Positions 1 through 8,825 of a stretch of DNA of 64,000 nucleotides are shown here, one piece after another. Numbering within the stretch: the first letter of the stretch is position 1; every line of letters starts with the position of its first letter. Source of the stretch: Albimonas sp963977235 (GTDB lineage Bacteria; Pseudomonadota; Alphaproteobacteria; Rhodobacterales; Rhodobacteraceae). Location: contig NZ_CAXBOD010000001.1 in NCBI RefSeq assembly GCF_963977235.1, forward strand, positions 446,699 through 510,698, given 5' to 3'. The position numbers and the translations under genes are program-made. Below the pieces are notes generated by a model that did no database searches, was not told where the DNA came from, and saw only the letters and a program-made list of their open reading frames with translations.

Positions 1-2
1 CC

Positions 3-506
3 GGCGCGAAGAAATCGGAGTTCCGGCCCAACGATTACGTGGTCTACCCTGCGCACGGCGTCGGGCGGATCCTGCGGATCGAGGAGCAGGAGGTCGCCGG
101 CATGAGGCTCGAGCTGTTCGTGATCTCGTTCGACAAGGACAAGATGACGCTGCGGGTGCCCACCGCCAAGGCGACCTCGGTCGGCATGCGCTCGCTGTCC
201 TCGCCCGACATCATCGAGCAGGCGCTCAAGACCCTCAAGGGCCGCGCCCGCGTGAAGCGCGCCATGTGGTCCCGTCGCGCCCAGGAGTACGAGCAGAAGA
301 TCAACTCCGGCGATCTGATCTCGATCGCCGAGGTGGTCCGCGACCTGCACCGCGCCGACGACCAGCCCGAGCAGTCCTACTCCGAGCGTCAGCTCTACGA
401 GGCCGCGCTCGAGCGTCTGACCCGTGAGCTCGCCGCCGTGGAGCGGATCGACGAGGATGCCGCCGCGGTGCGCATCGACCAGATGCTGGTGGCCCGCGCC
501 GCCTGA
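3..506 (+). CDS. carD: CarD family transcriptional regulator (5' truncated)
   Basis: CarD-type RNA polymerase-binding regulator that stabilises open promoter complexes, acting at promoters in the cytoplasm. The frame is open from base 3 and reads AKKSEFRPNDYVVYPAHGVG, the usual N-terminal RNAP-interacting domain, so only a few N-terminal residues lie outside the window; the GTG at 39 is an internal valine. The C-terminal helical half contains the conserved Trp in RAMWSRRAQEYEQK, which in known CarD proteins contacts DNA in the minor groove. It ends in an Ala-rich tail and is followed by a 10-bp GC hairpin. Family assignment is firm; the regulon is not visible here. Confidence 0.93.
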   Translation, partial: GAKKSEFRPNDYVVYPAHGVGRILRIEEQEVAGMRLELFVISFDKDKMTLRVPTAKATSVGMRSLSSPDIIEQALKTLKGRARVKRAMWSRRAQEYEQKINSGDLISIAEVVRDLHRADDQPEQSYSERQLYEAALERLTRELAAVERIDEDAAAVRIDQMLVARAA

Positions 507-547
507 CCCGCCGGGGCCCCGGCCCCGCGACCGCGCGCCCAGACCCC

Positions 548-573
548 ACGCCCCGCCCTTCCCGGCGGGGCGT
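548..573 (+). terminator. Hairpin downstream of carD
   Basis: Perfect 10-bp inverted repeat ACGCCCCGCC / GGCGGGGCGT with a 6-base loop, 42 bases after the carD stop. Only a weak T-containing tail follows (GTCGCGTTCC), so it is a plausible but not ideal intrinsic terminator. Confidence 0.55.
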
Positions 574-641
574 GTCGCGTTCCGGGCTGTGCGGATGGCC
601 AGGTTCCGACACCTGGCAGCGCCTGAAACGAGAGGACAAGG

Positions 642-965
642 ATGAAACGCGACAAGGATTTCCGGCAGGACCGCGGCGCCTGGTTCGCCCGCGTGGACGG
701 GTTCGAGGCCAAGCTCGGCGTGCACACCACCGACCGCTTCGACCCCAGGCGCAAGGCGGTGCGCCTGTTCTCGGACGACCCCGAGGACGACGCCGCGCTG
801 CGCGAGCGCCAGATCGAGAGCGCCCGCGCCGAGGGCGCCATCGCCCTGCGCGACTACGACGCCCGCGCCAACTCAGTCGGCCGCAAGGTCGGCGTCTTCA
901 CGGGCGAGGTGCGCGAGGTCGAGGGCCACCCCTGGTTCTTCCTCCAGCGCCGGCTGACGGCCTGA
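642..965 (+). CDS. Small conserved-looking protein of unknown function
   Basis: 107-residue soluble, highly charged protein (many Arg, Asp, Glu) starting MKRDKDFRQDRGAWFARVDG and ending HPWFFLQRRLTA. An AGAGGACAAGG ribosome-binding region lies just before the ATG. No signal peptide or membrane segment. The frame shows strong third-position GC and a compact, domain-like composition, so it is probably real, but I do not recognise a family. It follows the carD terminator, so it is likely transcribed alone, and it converges with the YdeI-like gene 16 bases downstream. Confidence 0.6.
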   Translation: MKRDKDFRQDRGAWFARVDGFEAKLGVHTTDRFDPRRKAVRLFSDDPEDDAALRERQIESARAEGAIALRDYDARANSVGRKVGVFTGEVREVEGHPWFFLQRRLTA

Positions 966-981
966 GCGCCCCCGCGCCGGC

Positions 982-1569
982 TCAGCGGTCGTGCATTCCC
1001 TTGCCGGCGAGGATCCGCGGGGCGGCCTCTTCGATCCGCTTCAGCCGGGTCTCGGGGCGCTTCGCCCGCCCGACCTGAAGGATCCAGCCGCGCCGTCGTC
1101 CGGGCGTCAGGGCGGCGAAGGCCTCCGACAGGGCCGGGTCGATGTCGAGCCGGGCCTGCAGTTCCTCCGGGAGGTCAAGGTCGTCGGGCGGCAGGTCGAC
1201 CTTCCGGCCGGCGCGCTCGTTCGCGGCCGCGGCCGCCACATGGTCGGCCAGCGCGGAGGCATGCGACTCGATCTCGGCGAGACTGCGGAACCGGGCCACG
1301 CGGCCCGAGCGTGTGGCCGGCCCCGGCGGCGCCAGCAGCCCCTGCGGGTCGCTCAGCAGCGCGCCCTTGAAGAACGAGAGGACGCAGGCGTCCTTCAGGC
1401 CCCAGACCGTCGCGACGTTGCCGCCATCGGCGACATAGACCGGGGCGCTCCACTTGAAGGTTTCCTCCAGCGGACCGGCGCGCAGGATCGCGCGAAGCGC
1501 CCGCAGCTCCGGCCGCCAGGGGCCGTCCGAGGCGAAGAAGGCTTCGATCCTGGGGTCAGGGTCCGGCAT
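982..1569 (-). CDS. YdeI/OmdA-family protein with DUF1801-like domain
   Basis: 195-residue cytosolic protein. The first two thirds resemble the DUF1801 fold (WRPELRALRAILRAG, then ETFKWSAPVYVADGGNVATVWGL-like core). The C-terminal third, LPEELQARLDIDPALSEAFAALTPGRRRGW, is the bacteriocin-protection/OmdA (YdeI) motif region. Biochemical role is unknown for the family. It lies 29 bases after the stop of the acyl-CoA synthetase gene on the same strand, so it is probably the last gene of a GST-synthetase-YdeI unit. ATG start at 1569. Confidence 0.75.
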   Translation of the reverse strand: MPDPDPRIEAFFASDGPWRPELRALRAILRAGPLEETFKWSAPVYVADGGNVATVWGLKDACVLSFFKGALLSDPQGLLAPPGPATRSGRVARFRSLAEIESHASALADHVAAAAANERAGRKVDLPPDDLDLPEELQARLDIDPALSEAFAALTPGRRRGWILQVGRAKRPETRLKRIEEAAPRILAGKGMHDR

Positions 1570-1598
1570 CGCGTCGATCCTTCGGCCCGCGCGGAAGC

Positions 1599-3284
1599 TC
1601 AGCCTTCCAGCGCCTTTCGTTTCACCTCTCGGCGCATGATCTTGCCGGTGGCCGTCATCGGCAGTTCGTCCACCACGTGCACCGCGCGGGGGGCGACATG
1701 GGGGCTGATCCGGGCGCGCACCCGGGCGGTGAGCTCGGCCGCGAGGTCCTCGCCAGCAGGTTCGCCGGGTTTCAGAACCACATAGGCGGTCACCGCCTCG
1801 GTGCGAACCGGGTCGGGCAGGCCGACCACTGCGGCCATGGCGACCTGCGGGTGACCGGTCAGGCAGTCCTCGATCTCGGAGGGGCCGATGCGGTAGCCCG
1901 AGGATGTGATCACATCGTCGGTGCGCGAGGCGAAAAAGAAGAAGCCGTCGGGCTCGCGCCGACCCTCGTCGCCGGTGCGCAGCCAGCGGGTCCCGTCAGG
2001 GCCGGTGACGAATTTCTCGGCCGTCTTCTCGGGGCGGTTCCAGTAGCCTAGGAACATCACCGGGTTGGGCGCGCGCACGGCGATCTCGCCGACCTCGCCG
2101 TCGGGCAGGACCGCGCCCTGCGCGTCGATCACCGCCACCTCGTAGCCCGGGGTCGCCTGGCCGGTGGAGCCGGGGCGCGGAGCGAAGACGGAAGCGCAGT
2201 TGCCCAGCACCAGGTTGCACTCGGTCTGGCCGTAGAACTCGTTGATCGTCAGCCCGAGGTTCTCGCGCCCCCATTCCAGCAGGCTCTCGCCGAGCGCCTC
2301 GCCGCCCGAGCCGACGGAGCGCAGCGAGAAGTCCCAACGCGCGCGAGGGCGGTCCACCTGGCGCATCAGCTTCAGGGCGGTGGGCGGGAAGAAGGCGTTG
2401 CGGACCTTGTGGCGGGCCAGCAGGTCGAAGGCGCGCTCGGGGTCGAACTTGGGCATGCGGTGGGCCAGCACCGGGATGCCGTGGAACAGCGAGGGCAGCA
2501 TCGCGTCGCACAGCCCCCCCATCCACGCCCAGTCGGCGGGCGTCCAGAAGGCGTCGCCGGCCTGGGGGAGGAAGTCGTGATGCGTCTCGAACCCCGGCAG
2601 GTGGCCCAGCAGCACCCGATGGGCGTGCAGCGCGCCCTTTGGCGGGCCGGTGGTGCCGGAGGTGTAGCTGAGGAAGGCCGGATCCTCGGTGGTGGTCTCG
2701 GCATCGGCGAAGCTGTCGCGGCCCTTGGCGAGCTCCTGCCAAAAGCCCCAGGCGCCATGGGCGGGGCGGTCGACGCTCCACACCGTCTGCAACTCGCCCA
2801 GATCGTCGCGAATGGCGAGGATCTTGGGCAGGTTGGCCGCGTCCGTCACCACATGGGTGGCGCCCGAGTCGGCGAGTCTGAAGCGCAGGCCGTCCTCGCC
2901 GAACAGGGTGAACAGCGGCACCACCACCGCGCCGATCCGGTAGCAGGCGAGGTGGGTGAGCATCGCCTCCTGCGTCTGCGGCAGCAGCAGGCCGCAGCGA
3001 TCGCCGCGCCTCAGCCCGCGGGCCGTGAAGGCGTTGGCGAGGCGGGCCGAGGCGCGGTCGAGCTCGGCATAGGTCCACTCCCGCCAGTCGCCGTCGTCGC
3101 GCAGGATCCGCAGGCCCACGCGGTCGGGGGCCCGCTTCGCCCACTTGCCGACGGTGGCGGCGTGGATGTTGAAGCGGGCCTCCGGGCGGACCGCCGCGTC
3201 GGGCCATTGGAAGGCCGCGCGGATCGCGCGCCAGTCGGCGCCGCGGGCCACGAGGCCGACGCCGGGCTCCGGCAGGGCGGTCAC
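1599..3284 (-). CDS. AMP-dependent acyl-CoA synthetase
   Basis: 561-residue member of the ANL adenylating family; activates a carboxylic acid to acyl-AMP and then to acyl-CoA. Visible motifs: phosphate-binding loop SYTSGTTGPPKGALHAHR near residue 205, NEFYGQTECN, the hinge region TGDEGRREPDGFFFF and SRTDDVITSSGYRIGP, and the catalytic C-terminal lysine in TATGKIMRREVKRK. Overall layout resembles the acetyl/medium-chain acyl-CoA synthetase branch; the substrate cannot be read from sequence. It starts with GTG, 11 bases after the GST stop, so the two are almost certainly cotranscribed. The opposite-strand AidB-like dehydrogenase suggests acyl-CoA metabolism. Confidence 0.9.
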   Translation of the reverse strand: MTALPEPGVGLVARGADWRAIRAAFQWPDAAVRPEARFNIHAATVGKWAKRAPDRVGLRILRDDGDWREWTYAELDRASARLANAFTARGLRRGDRCGLLLPQTQEAMLTHLACYRIGAVVVPLFTLFGEDGLRFRLADSGATHVVTDAANLPKILAIRDDLGELQTVWSVDRPAHGAWGFWQELAKGRDSFADAETTTEDPAFLSYTSGTTGPPKGALHAHRVLLGHLPGFETHHDFLPQAGDAFWTPADWAWMGGLCDAMLPSLFHGIPVLAHRMPKFDPERAFDLLARHKVRNAFFPPTALKLMRQVDRPRARWDFSLRSVGSGGEALGESLLEWGRENLGLTINEFYGQTECNLVLGNCASVFAPRPGSTGQATPGYEVAVIDAQGAVLPDGEVGEIAVRAPNPVMFLGYWNRPEKTAEKFVTGPDGTRWLRTGDEGRREPDGFFFFASRTDDVITSSGYRIGPSEIEDCLTGHPQVAMAAVVGLPDPVRTEAVTAYVVLKPGEPAGEDLAAELTARVRARISPHVAPRAVHVVDELPMTATGKIMRREVKRKALEG

Positions 3285-3295
3285 CGCGCGCGCCC

Positions 3296-3916
3296 TCAGG
3301 CGGCCGGCGCGGTGGCCGTGAAGGCCTCCACGTCCGCCGCCATGGCCGACATCGCCGCGAGCCGGGGGAACTTCCCTTCGACCAGGTAGGCGTTGGTCGC
3401 CTTGATGAAGTCATGGGCGATGACGAAGGCCACATCGGCCGCGTTGGGGCGGTCGCCGCCCAGCCAGCCCTCGGTCGGGGCCTTCGATTCCAGCACGCCG
3501 AGGGCGGCGGTGATCTGGCCCTCGAGCCGCTCGATCCACTCGGACCAGTGCAGTTCGGGCGGGCGGCGGTTCTTGTCGTAGACGAGGCTCACGCCCTTCT
3601 CGACGGTCGAGTTGGCGTAGGCCACGCCTTGGAGCACCTCGCGCCGGGCGGCGCCGGTGGCGGGGACGAGGCGCAGCGCCTCGGGAGCGGTGTCGTCGAG
3701 CCAGTCGGTGATCGCCGCGGTCTCGATCAGGGTGTCGCCGTCCTCGGTCACCAGGATGGGGACGCGGCCCAGCGGATTGATCTTCTTCAGTTCCTCGAAG
3801 TCCGGGCCGTTCACCATCAGGGGGCGGCTCTCATACGCGCGGTTCTGAAGCTGGCACCAGATCGCCACCCGGCGCGCGAAGGGCGAGAGCATCCGCCCGT
3901 AGAGAATCAGCGACAT
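3296..3916 (-). CDS. Glutathione S-transferase family protein
   Basis: 206-residue soluble GST. The thioredoxin-like N-terminal domain begins SLILYGRMLSPFARRV, with Ser11 in the usual catalytic-serine position, followed by the conserved NPLGRVPILV (cis-Pro) and a glutathione-binding DTLIETAAITDWL. The all-helical C-terminal domain carries GDRPNAADVAF, the N-capping/hydrophobic staple region. Start chosen at ATG 3916 because GGGAGG precedes it; the frame stays open far upstream but without coding character. First gene of the minus-strand unit; divergent from the AidB-like gene across 204 bases. Substrate unknown. Confidence 0.88.
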   Translation of the reverse strand: MSLILYGRMLSPFARRVAIWCQLQNRAYESRPLMVNGPDFEELKKINPLGRVPILVTEDGDTLIETAAITDWLDDTAPEALRLVPATGAARREVLQGVAYANSTVEKGVSLVYDKNRRPPELHWSEWIERLEGQITAALGVLESKAPTEGWLGGDRPNAADVAFVIAHDFIKATNAYLVEGKFPRLAAMSAMAADVEAFTATAPAA

Positions 3917-3953
3917 TGAAGCCTCCCATTTTCGGTCGCCGGACCATTGCGCC

Positions 3954-4028
3954 GCATCCGTGCGGCTGCAAGGGCCGGATTCCGCTGGCGCGAACAGGCG
4001 GCGCATCCGCGCGGCTGCACGCCTGTTC
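3954..4028. promoter_or_regulatory. Paired direct repeats in the gst/aidB-like divergent promoter
   Basis: Two 17-base direct repeats, GCATCCGTGCGGCTGCA (3954-3970) and GCATCCGCGCGGCTGCA (4003-4019), differ at one base and are 49 bases apart start to start. The second is bracketed by a perfect 9-bp inverted repeat GAACAGGCG (3992-4000) / CGCCTGTTC (4020-4028). Position between two divergent genes makes a shared operator likely; the regulator is not identifiable. Confidence 0.45.
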
Positions 4029-4120
4029 CGATACGGCGCGCTCGCCTTGAGGGGCGACGCGGGGACTCGCGCCGCGCGGGCTGCCATGCTTCCCTGCCGG
4101 GAAACCGGGAGGAGGACCAG

Positions 4121-5758
4121 ATGAGCATTGCCCCGCGCACCCATCTCGCCACCCACGAGGTCTTCAACCAGCCGCTCCCGCGCGAGCGGCTCGACCTCTG
4201 GACCGCCGACGCCCCGCTGCAGGCCGCGATCGCGGCGGCGGCGCCAGGGGATGCGGCGCGGCTGGCCGCGTTCGCGGGCGACATCGGCTCTGCGCAGGCG
4301 CTGGAGGACGCCGAGCGCGCCCAGCGCTCGAAGCCCGAGCTGGTGGTCTTCGACCGCGGCGGCCGGCGGCTGGACGAGGTGCGCTTCCACCCCGGCTATC
4401 ACGCGATGATGACGCGCGGGGCCGAGGCGGGATACTTCGCCCGCCCCTGGGCCGAGGGCGCCGCGCCGGGGGGCCACGCCGCCCACGCCGCCATGGTCTA
4501 CCTGCTGAGCCAGGTCGAGCCCGGCGTCTGCTGCCCTCTGACCATGACCTACGCCGCCGTGCCCGCGCTGGCCGCGGGCTCGCCCGAACTGGCGGCGAGC
4601 TGGGGCGCCCGCGCCCGGGTTGCGGCCTATGACGGCGACTCGCGGCCGGGGCTGGAGAAGCCCGCGGTCACCATCGGCATGGCGATGACCGAGAAGCAGG
4701 GCGGCTCGGACGTGCGGGCCAACACCACGCGGGCCGAGCCGGACGGCGGCGACTTCCGCCTGTGGGGGCACAAGTGGTTCTGCTCGGCCCCGATGTCGGA
4801 CGCCTTCCTGACGCTGGCCTGCCTGCCCGAGGCGCAGGGCGGCGGGCTGACCTGCTTCCTGGTCCCGCGCTGGACCAACGACGGCCAGCGCAACCCGATC
4901 CAGCTTCAGCGCCTGAAGGACAAGCTCGGCAACCACGCCAACGCCTCCTCGGAGATCGAGTACCACGGCGCCTGGGCGCAGATCGTGGGAGAGCCCGGCC
5001 GCGGCGTGAACGCCATCATCGAGATGGTCCACCACACCCGCCTGGACGCGGCCACCGCCCCGGTGGGCTTCATGCGCCGCGCGCTGGACGAGGCCGCCTG
5101 GTGGACCCGCAACCGCACCGCCTTCCAGCGCCGCCTCGCCGATCAGCCGCTGATGGAGGCGGTGCTGGGCGACCTGGCGCTGGACTGGATCGGCTCGCTG
5201 GCCCTCGTGATGCGGGTCTCGCGCGCCTTCGACGGGACCGGCCCGCAGGACCGCGCCTTCGCCCGGCTGGCCGTCGCCATCGCCAAGTACTGGACCAACA
5301 AGCGCTGCGTGGGCGTGGTCTACGAGGCGATGGAGTGCCTGGGCGGCGTCGGCTACGTCGAGGAGGCGCCCCTGGCGATGCTGTATCGCGAGGCGCCGCT
5401 GAACTCGATCTGGGAGGGGTCGGGCAACGTCATCTGCCTCGACGTCCTGCGCACCCTGGGCCGGGCCCCGGAGGCGGCCGAGGCGCTGAAGGCCGAGCTG
5501 ACCGCCCGCCGGGGCGAGGACTCCCGCTACGACGCCGCGCTGACGGAGGTGGCGGCGGCGCTGGAGCGCCCCTCGGAGGCGAAGGCCCGCTGGCTGGTCG
5601 AGCGGCTGGCCCTGCTGATCCAGGCCTCCGAGCTGATGGCCATGGGCGACCCTGCGGCCGAGGCGTTCCTGGCCACCCGGCTCGCCGGCAACTGGGGGCG
5701 GACCGCCGGAACCTTGCCCGAGGGGATCGACGCCGGCGCCCTGGCCGCCCGGATCTGA
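4121..5758 (+). CDS. AidB-like acyl-CoA dehydrogenase
   Basis: 545-residue flavoprotein of the acyl-CoA dehydrogenase superfamily, close in length and motifs to the AidB branch (isovaleryl-CoA dehydrogenase-like, alkylation-response protein). Signature pieces: MAMTEKQGGSDVRANTT, GHKWFCSAPMSDAF, HHTRLDAATAPVGFMRRAL, and ECLGGVGYVEE followed by LNSIWEGSGNVICLDVLR. FAD-dependent, cytosolic. Start set at ATG 4121, preceded by GGAGGAGG; the open frame upstream lacks coding character. Divergent from gst/acyl-CoA synthetase. Whether it acts in DNA alkylation response or in acyl-CoA degradation cannot be decided; the neighbours favour the latter. Confidence 0.88.
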   Translation: MSIAPRTHLATHEVFNQPLPRERLDLWTADAPLQAAIAAAAPGDAARLAAFAGDIGSAQALEDAERAQRSKPELVVFDRGGRRLDEVRFHPGYHAMMTRGAEAGYFARPWAEGAAPGGHAAHAAMVYLLSQVEPGVCCPLTMTYAAVPALAAGSPELAASWGARARVAAYDGDSRPGLEKPAVTIGMAMTEKQGGSDVRANTTRAEPDGGDFRLWGHKWFCSAPMSDAFLTLACLPEAQGGGLTCFLVPRWTNDGQRNPIQLQRLKDKLGNHANASSEIEYHGAWAQIVGEPGRGVNAIIEMVHHTRLDAATAPVGFMRRALDEAAWWTRNRTAFQRRLADQPLMEAVLGDLALDWIGSLALVMRVSRAFDGTGPQDRAFARLAVAIAKYWTNKRCVGVVYEAMECLGGVGYVEEAPLAMLYREAPLNSIWEGSGNVICLDVLRTLGRAPEAAEALKAELTARRGEDSRYDAALTEVAAALERPSEAKARWLVERLALLIQASELMAMGDPAAEAFLATRLAGNWGRTAGTLPEGIDAGALAARI

Positions 5759-6225
5759 GCGGCCCCCGCCGTCGCGGGCGGCGCCTTGTTTCGGACCGTC
5801 TTCGCCGCGGATCCCGGTCGAGCCTCGCCCGGCCGACCGGACGCCGCCCTTTGGCGCTGGTTTGAGGCCCCTGCAGGCCGCCTGTCGCCATGAAACCGAA
5901 TATGTAGTTTAAAATCAGTCAATTGGCGCCTTCCGCAGGGCGCCGACGGTTTCCATCCGGCGAAACGATCAAGGCAGGCCCTGCGCGGTTTCCGCGCAGG
6001 CTCCGCCGCGGAAGGCCACGATCTGTAAGGCTGAATCCGCTCTCGGCGCCCTCGCCCGCAAATTGCCTTACACGCGGCGAAAGCGGAGTCATTTCAGGGA
6101 CTCCATGGACGGCGGCCCGGGTCGCTCCAACCTCTCCCTCACGATACGACGACGGCCGCCGCGCTGCCCTGCGAGAGGGCGCGGACCGGAGATGAGCCGT
6201 CGGTTGGCAACGGAGGAGAAGCGAT
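5759..6225. other. Intergenic region before PRC-barrel gene
   Basis: 467 bases without a convincing gene. It holds an AT-richer patch at about 5895-5925, unusual for this window and a candidate promoter, and a perfect 9-bp hairpin CCTGCGCGG-TTT-CCGCGCAGG at 5980-6000 without a T tail. A GGAGG ribosome-binding site sits just before the PRC-barrel ATG. No tRNA or known riboswitch recognised. Confidence 0.5.
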
Positions 6226-7626
6226 ATGATGCGGCTCGTCACCACCACCGCCCTGGCCCTGGCTCTGGCCGCCCCCGGCTATGCCGTGCTGGCCCAGGAG
6301 ACCAAGACCGACGCGACCCCTGACGCGACCGCCGGCTCCGCCGCCGCGGGCGGGGTCTACATGGCCAAGGCCGAGAAGACCGACGTGTTCGGCTCGGACT
6401 TCATCGGCAAGGAAGTCTACGTGAAGCAGTCCGCCGGCGCCGAGGCGCAGGGCGAGGCCGCCGAGGAGATGTCCGAGGCCCGCACCGAGGCGAACGCCGA
6501 GATGGCCGACGCCAAGGAAGAGGCCACCGACGAGATGGCCGACGCCAAGGACGAGGGCGCGGAAGAGCAGGCCGAAGCCCGGCAGGAAGCCTCCCAGGAG
6601 ATGGCCGACGCGAAGGCTGACGCCCAGGAGGATCTCGCCGAGGGCAAGGAAGAGGCCTCCGACGAGATGGCCGACGCTGACGACGGCCCCGAGTGGGACT
6701 CGATCGGCGAGGTGTCCGACGTCGTGATGACCCGCGACGGCGACGTCAAGGCCGTGCTGGTCGATGTGGGCGGCTTCCTCGGGATGGGCGCCAAGACCGT
6801 GGCGATCACCATGGAGGAGCTGGCCTGGGAGACCGAGGAGGGCGACGACGAGCCGTTCCTCGTGCTGAAGTCCGACCGCGCCGCGCTGGAGAACGCGCCC
6901 GAGTTCGAGCGCAATCCTGACGCCGGCATGGACCGGGCCGCCGCGACCTCGACGCAGGCCGCCTCCGGGACGATGGCCACGGGCGCCGCGACCGGCGCCG
7001 GCGCCACGGGGGCTCTGCCCTCCGCCGAGCAGGCGACTCCGTCGACCGATCGGGCGATGACCGAGGCCGACGACGCGGCCGACGAGACCGAGCAGGCGAT
7101 CGACGAGGCCGCGAGCGACACCGCCGAGGTGGCCGAGAACGCCGCCGAGGAGGTCGAGGAGACGACCGAGCAGGCCGGCGAGGCGATCGACGAGGCCGCC
7201 ACCGACACGGCCCAGGCGACCGACCAAGCGACCGACAAGATGGCCGCCGGGACCGACGCGCAGACCAACCAGGCTGCGGCCCCCGAGGGCGCTGCCGGGA
7301 AGCTGACCAAGATGGACGCGGCCGGTTACCGCGAGGTTGAGGCCGCCGGCCTGACCGCCGAGACCGTCTCCGGCGCCACGGTCTACGACATGGGCAACGA
7401 GGACATCGGCGAGGTTGTCGACCTGGTGCTCAGCGACGATGGCGCGATGGACGAGGCGATCATCGACGTGGGCGGCTTCCTGGGGCTCGGCGAGCACCGC
7501 GTGGCGGTCCGGATGAGCGACCTGAAGATCATGCAGGCCGACGACGATCCCGACGACGTCCGTGTCTACGTCGCCAGCACCAAGGAAGAGCTGGAAGAGA
7601 TGCCCGAGGTCGAGATCGACGGGTAA
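6226..7626 (+). CDS. Secreted protein with two PRC-barrel domains and acidic repeat insert
   Basis: 466 residues with a signal peptide (MMRLVTTTALALALAAPGYA, cut near residue 24). The first PRC-barrel domain starts near residue 46 (YMAKAEKTDVFGSDFIGKEV) but is interrupted at about 72-153 by Glu/Ala/Asp-rich repeats of the type EMADAKEEA, predicted helical or disordered, before resuming at SIGEVSDVVMTRDGDVKAVL and VGGFLGMGAKTVAI. A second acidic linker (about 230-360) leads to a complete PRC-barrel domain (about 379-450, YDMGNEDIGEVVDLVL, VGGFLGLGEHRVAV). PRC-barrel proteins of this exported alphaproteobacterial type are common but uncharacterised. Low-complexity sequence makes exact repeat borders uncertain. 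Confidence 0.85.
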   Translation: MMRLVTTTALALALAAPGYAVLAQETKTDATPDATAGSAAAGGVYMAKAEKTDVFGSDFIGKEVYVKQSAGAEAQGEAAEEMSEARTEANAEMADAKEEATDEMADAKDEGAEEQAEARQEASQEMADAKADAQEDLAEGKEEASDEMADADDGPEWDSIGEVSDVVMTRDGDVKAVLVDVGGFLGMGAKTVAITMEELAWETEEGDDEPFLVLKSDRAALENAPEFERNPDAGMDRAAATSTQAASGTMATGAATGAGATGALPSAEQATPSTDRAMTEADDAADETEQAIDEAASDTAEVAENAAEEVEETTEQAGEAIDEAATDTAQATDQATDKMAAGTDAQTNQAAAPEGAAGKLTKMDAAGYREVEAAGLTAETVSGATVYDMGNEDIGEVVDLVLSDDGAMDEAIIDVGGFLGLGEHRVAVRMSDLKIMQADDDPDDVRVYVASTKEELEEMPEVEIDG

Positions 7627-7655
7627 CTGTCCCTCCAGACCCGCAGAACTCGAGG

Positions 7656-7681
7656 AAGGGGCCGCCGAAAGGCGGCCCCTT
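7656..7681 (+). terminator. Intrinsic terminator after PRC-barrel gene
   Basis: Perfect 11-bp stem AAGGGGCCGCC / GGCGGCCCCTT with a GAAA tetraloop, starting 29 bases after the stop; a short T-containing tail (TCTGCG) follows. Confidence 0.8.
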
Positions 7682-7988
7682 CTGCGTGTGCGGGGCGCCT
7701 GGCTGGCTCGAGGCTGGCCGCCACGTCCGGCCGCAAGGACAAAGCGCCCCTGTCCCGCTCCCGCGCGGCGCCTGACCCCCAGCGACCGCTGTCGCGGCCT
7801 CGTCCGCCGCGGCGAAGCGGACCGGCGCCGGGCCCGCCGGCGAGATGGGCGCCGTCTCCTGGGCCCCTGCGCCCGGCGCTTCTGACCGACTTCTCTGACA
7901 GGCTTCGGTCGGGTTTGCGTCGACGGCGGCGCGGGCCGGCCCTATCGTGGGGGCGGGCGAGGCGTGGGGAGACACCGGAGGACGGCGC

Positions 7989-8414
7989 ATGCGCCAGGCT
8001 CTCCCGCTTGTCGCGGCCGCCGCTGCGGTCCTGACCGCGCTCGCCGGCTGCGCGGCGAATTTCGGCGAGGATGCGCTGGAGGCGGGCAGCGTCGAGCATC
8101 GCGTCTCGCGCCTGCCGCCCGGCCTCGCGCTGGCCTGCCTGCGCGAGGATCTCGACCGCGGCCCGGTCCCGCCCTCCCGCGAAAGCCGAGGCGAGGGCGA
8201 GCGGGTTCTGGTCGGCGTGCTGGCGATGGATCCCCGGGTCTGGCTCTATCGCGTGACCGTCTCTCCGGCGCCCGGCGGCGGCGCCCGCATCGAGGCCGAG
8301 GCCGCCGACCCCGGCTACCCCATGAGCGACTGGTGGCAGGGCGAACTGCACCTGTTCACCCAGGAGCGCATCGCCGCTCGCCTCGCCCGGGCCGCCGCCG
8401 CCTGCGCCGGCTGA
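7989..8414 (+). CDS. Small predicted lipoprotein
   Basis: 141 residues. N-terminus MRQALPLVAAAAAVLTALAG is followed by Cys, forming an LAGC lipobox, so it should be lipidated and membrane-anchored in the periplasm. The mature part is about 120 residues with no recognised domain; it contains GERVLVGVLAMDPRVWLYRV and ends in an Arg/Ala-rich helix. ATG 7989 chosen because GGAGG lies 5-9 bases upstream and the lipobox fits this start. A frame continuing upstream to 7947 is less likely. Monocistronic between two terminator-like regions. Function unknown. Confidence 0.72.
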   Translation: MRQALPLVAAAAAVLTALAGCAANFGEDALEAGSVEHRVSRLPPGLALACLREDLDRGPVPPSRESRGEGERVLVGVLAMDPRVWLYRVTVSPAPGGGARIEAEAADPGYPMSDWWQGELHLFTQERIAARLARAAAACAG

Positions 8415-8825
8415 AAGCAGGAGGCGCCCGCCGACGTCCTGGCGGCGGACAGCCGCCGCAAACGCGCCCGCAGCGGGGGCGGATGCCGCAACGCGGGCCC
8501 GGGCGCGCCCCGTCCGCAGACCAGCGCCGCCGGGGAGGCAGCGCCCCCGACACCCCCGAAACGCGCGTCGCCTAGGTCCCGCATGACCGCGTGTCCGGGC
8601 GATCCCTGCACCGCCGGGATCCGTGCGCGGCAAGCATCCCGGGCGCTCTGCGCCTGCCACCGGGCGCGACCGGTAGGCGGCGCGCCGTGGCCGGCAAGGG
8701 CGCGGGCCGGGCGCAGGCCCTGGCAATGCGCCGCGGGCCGGACGGTCGGGCCGGGCGCTTCAGTCGACGCGGCGCTTCCGGTCGCGATGCGGCGGGCCCT
8801 GCGGAGGGGGCGCGCGCATGACAAA
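8415..8825. other. Intergenic region between convergent lipoprotein gene and groEL
   Basis: About 410 bases of GC-rich sequence with no convincing gene. A short hairpin GGCGGC-GGACA-GCCGCC at 8441-8457 could terminate the lipoprotein transcript. Nothing else recognised before the groEL terminator. Confidence 0.45.

Noticed and set aside
5923..6195. Short open frame upstream of the PRC-barrel gene
   Set aside because: Arg-rich translation typical of non-coding GC-rich DNA, no ribosome-binding site, and it covers the likely promoter.
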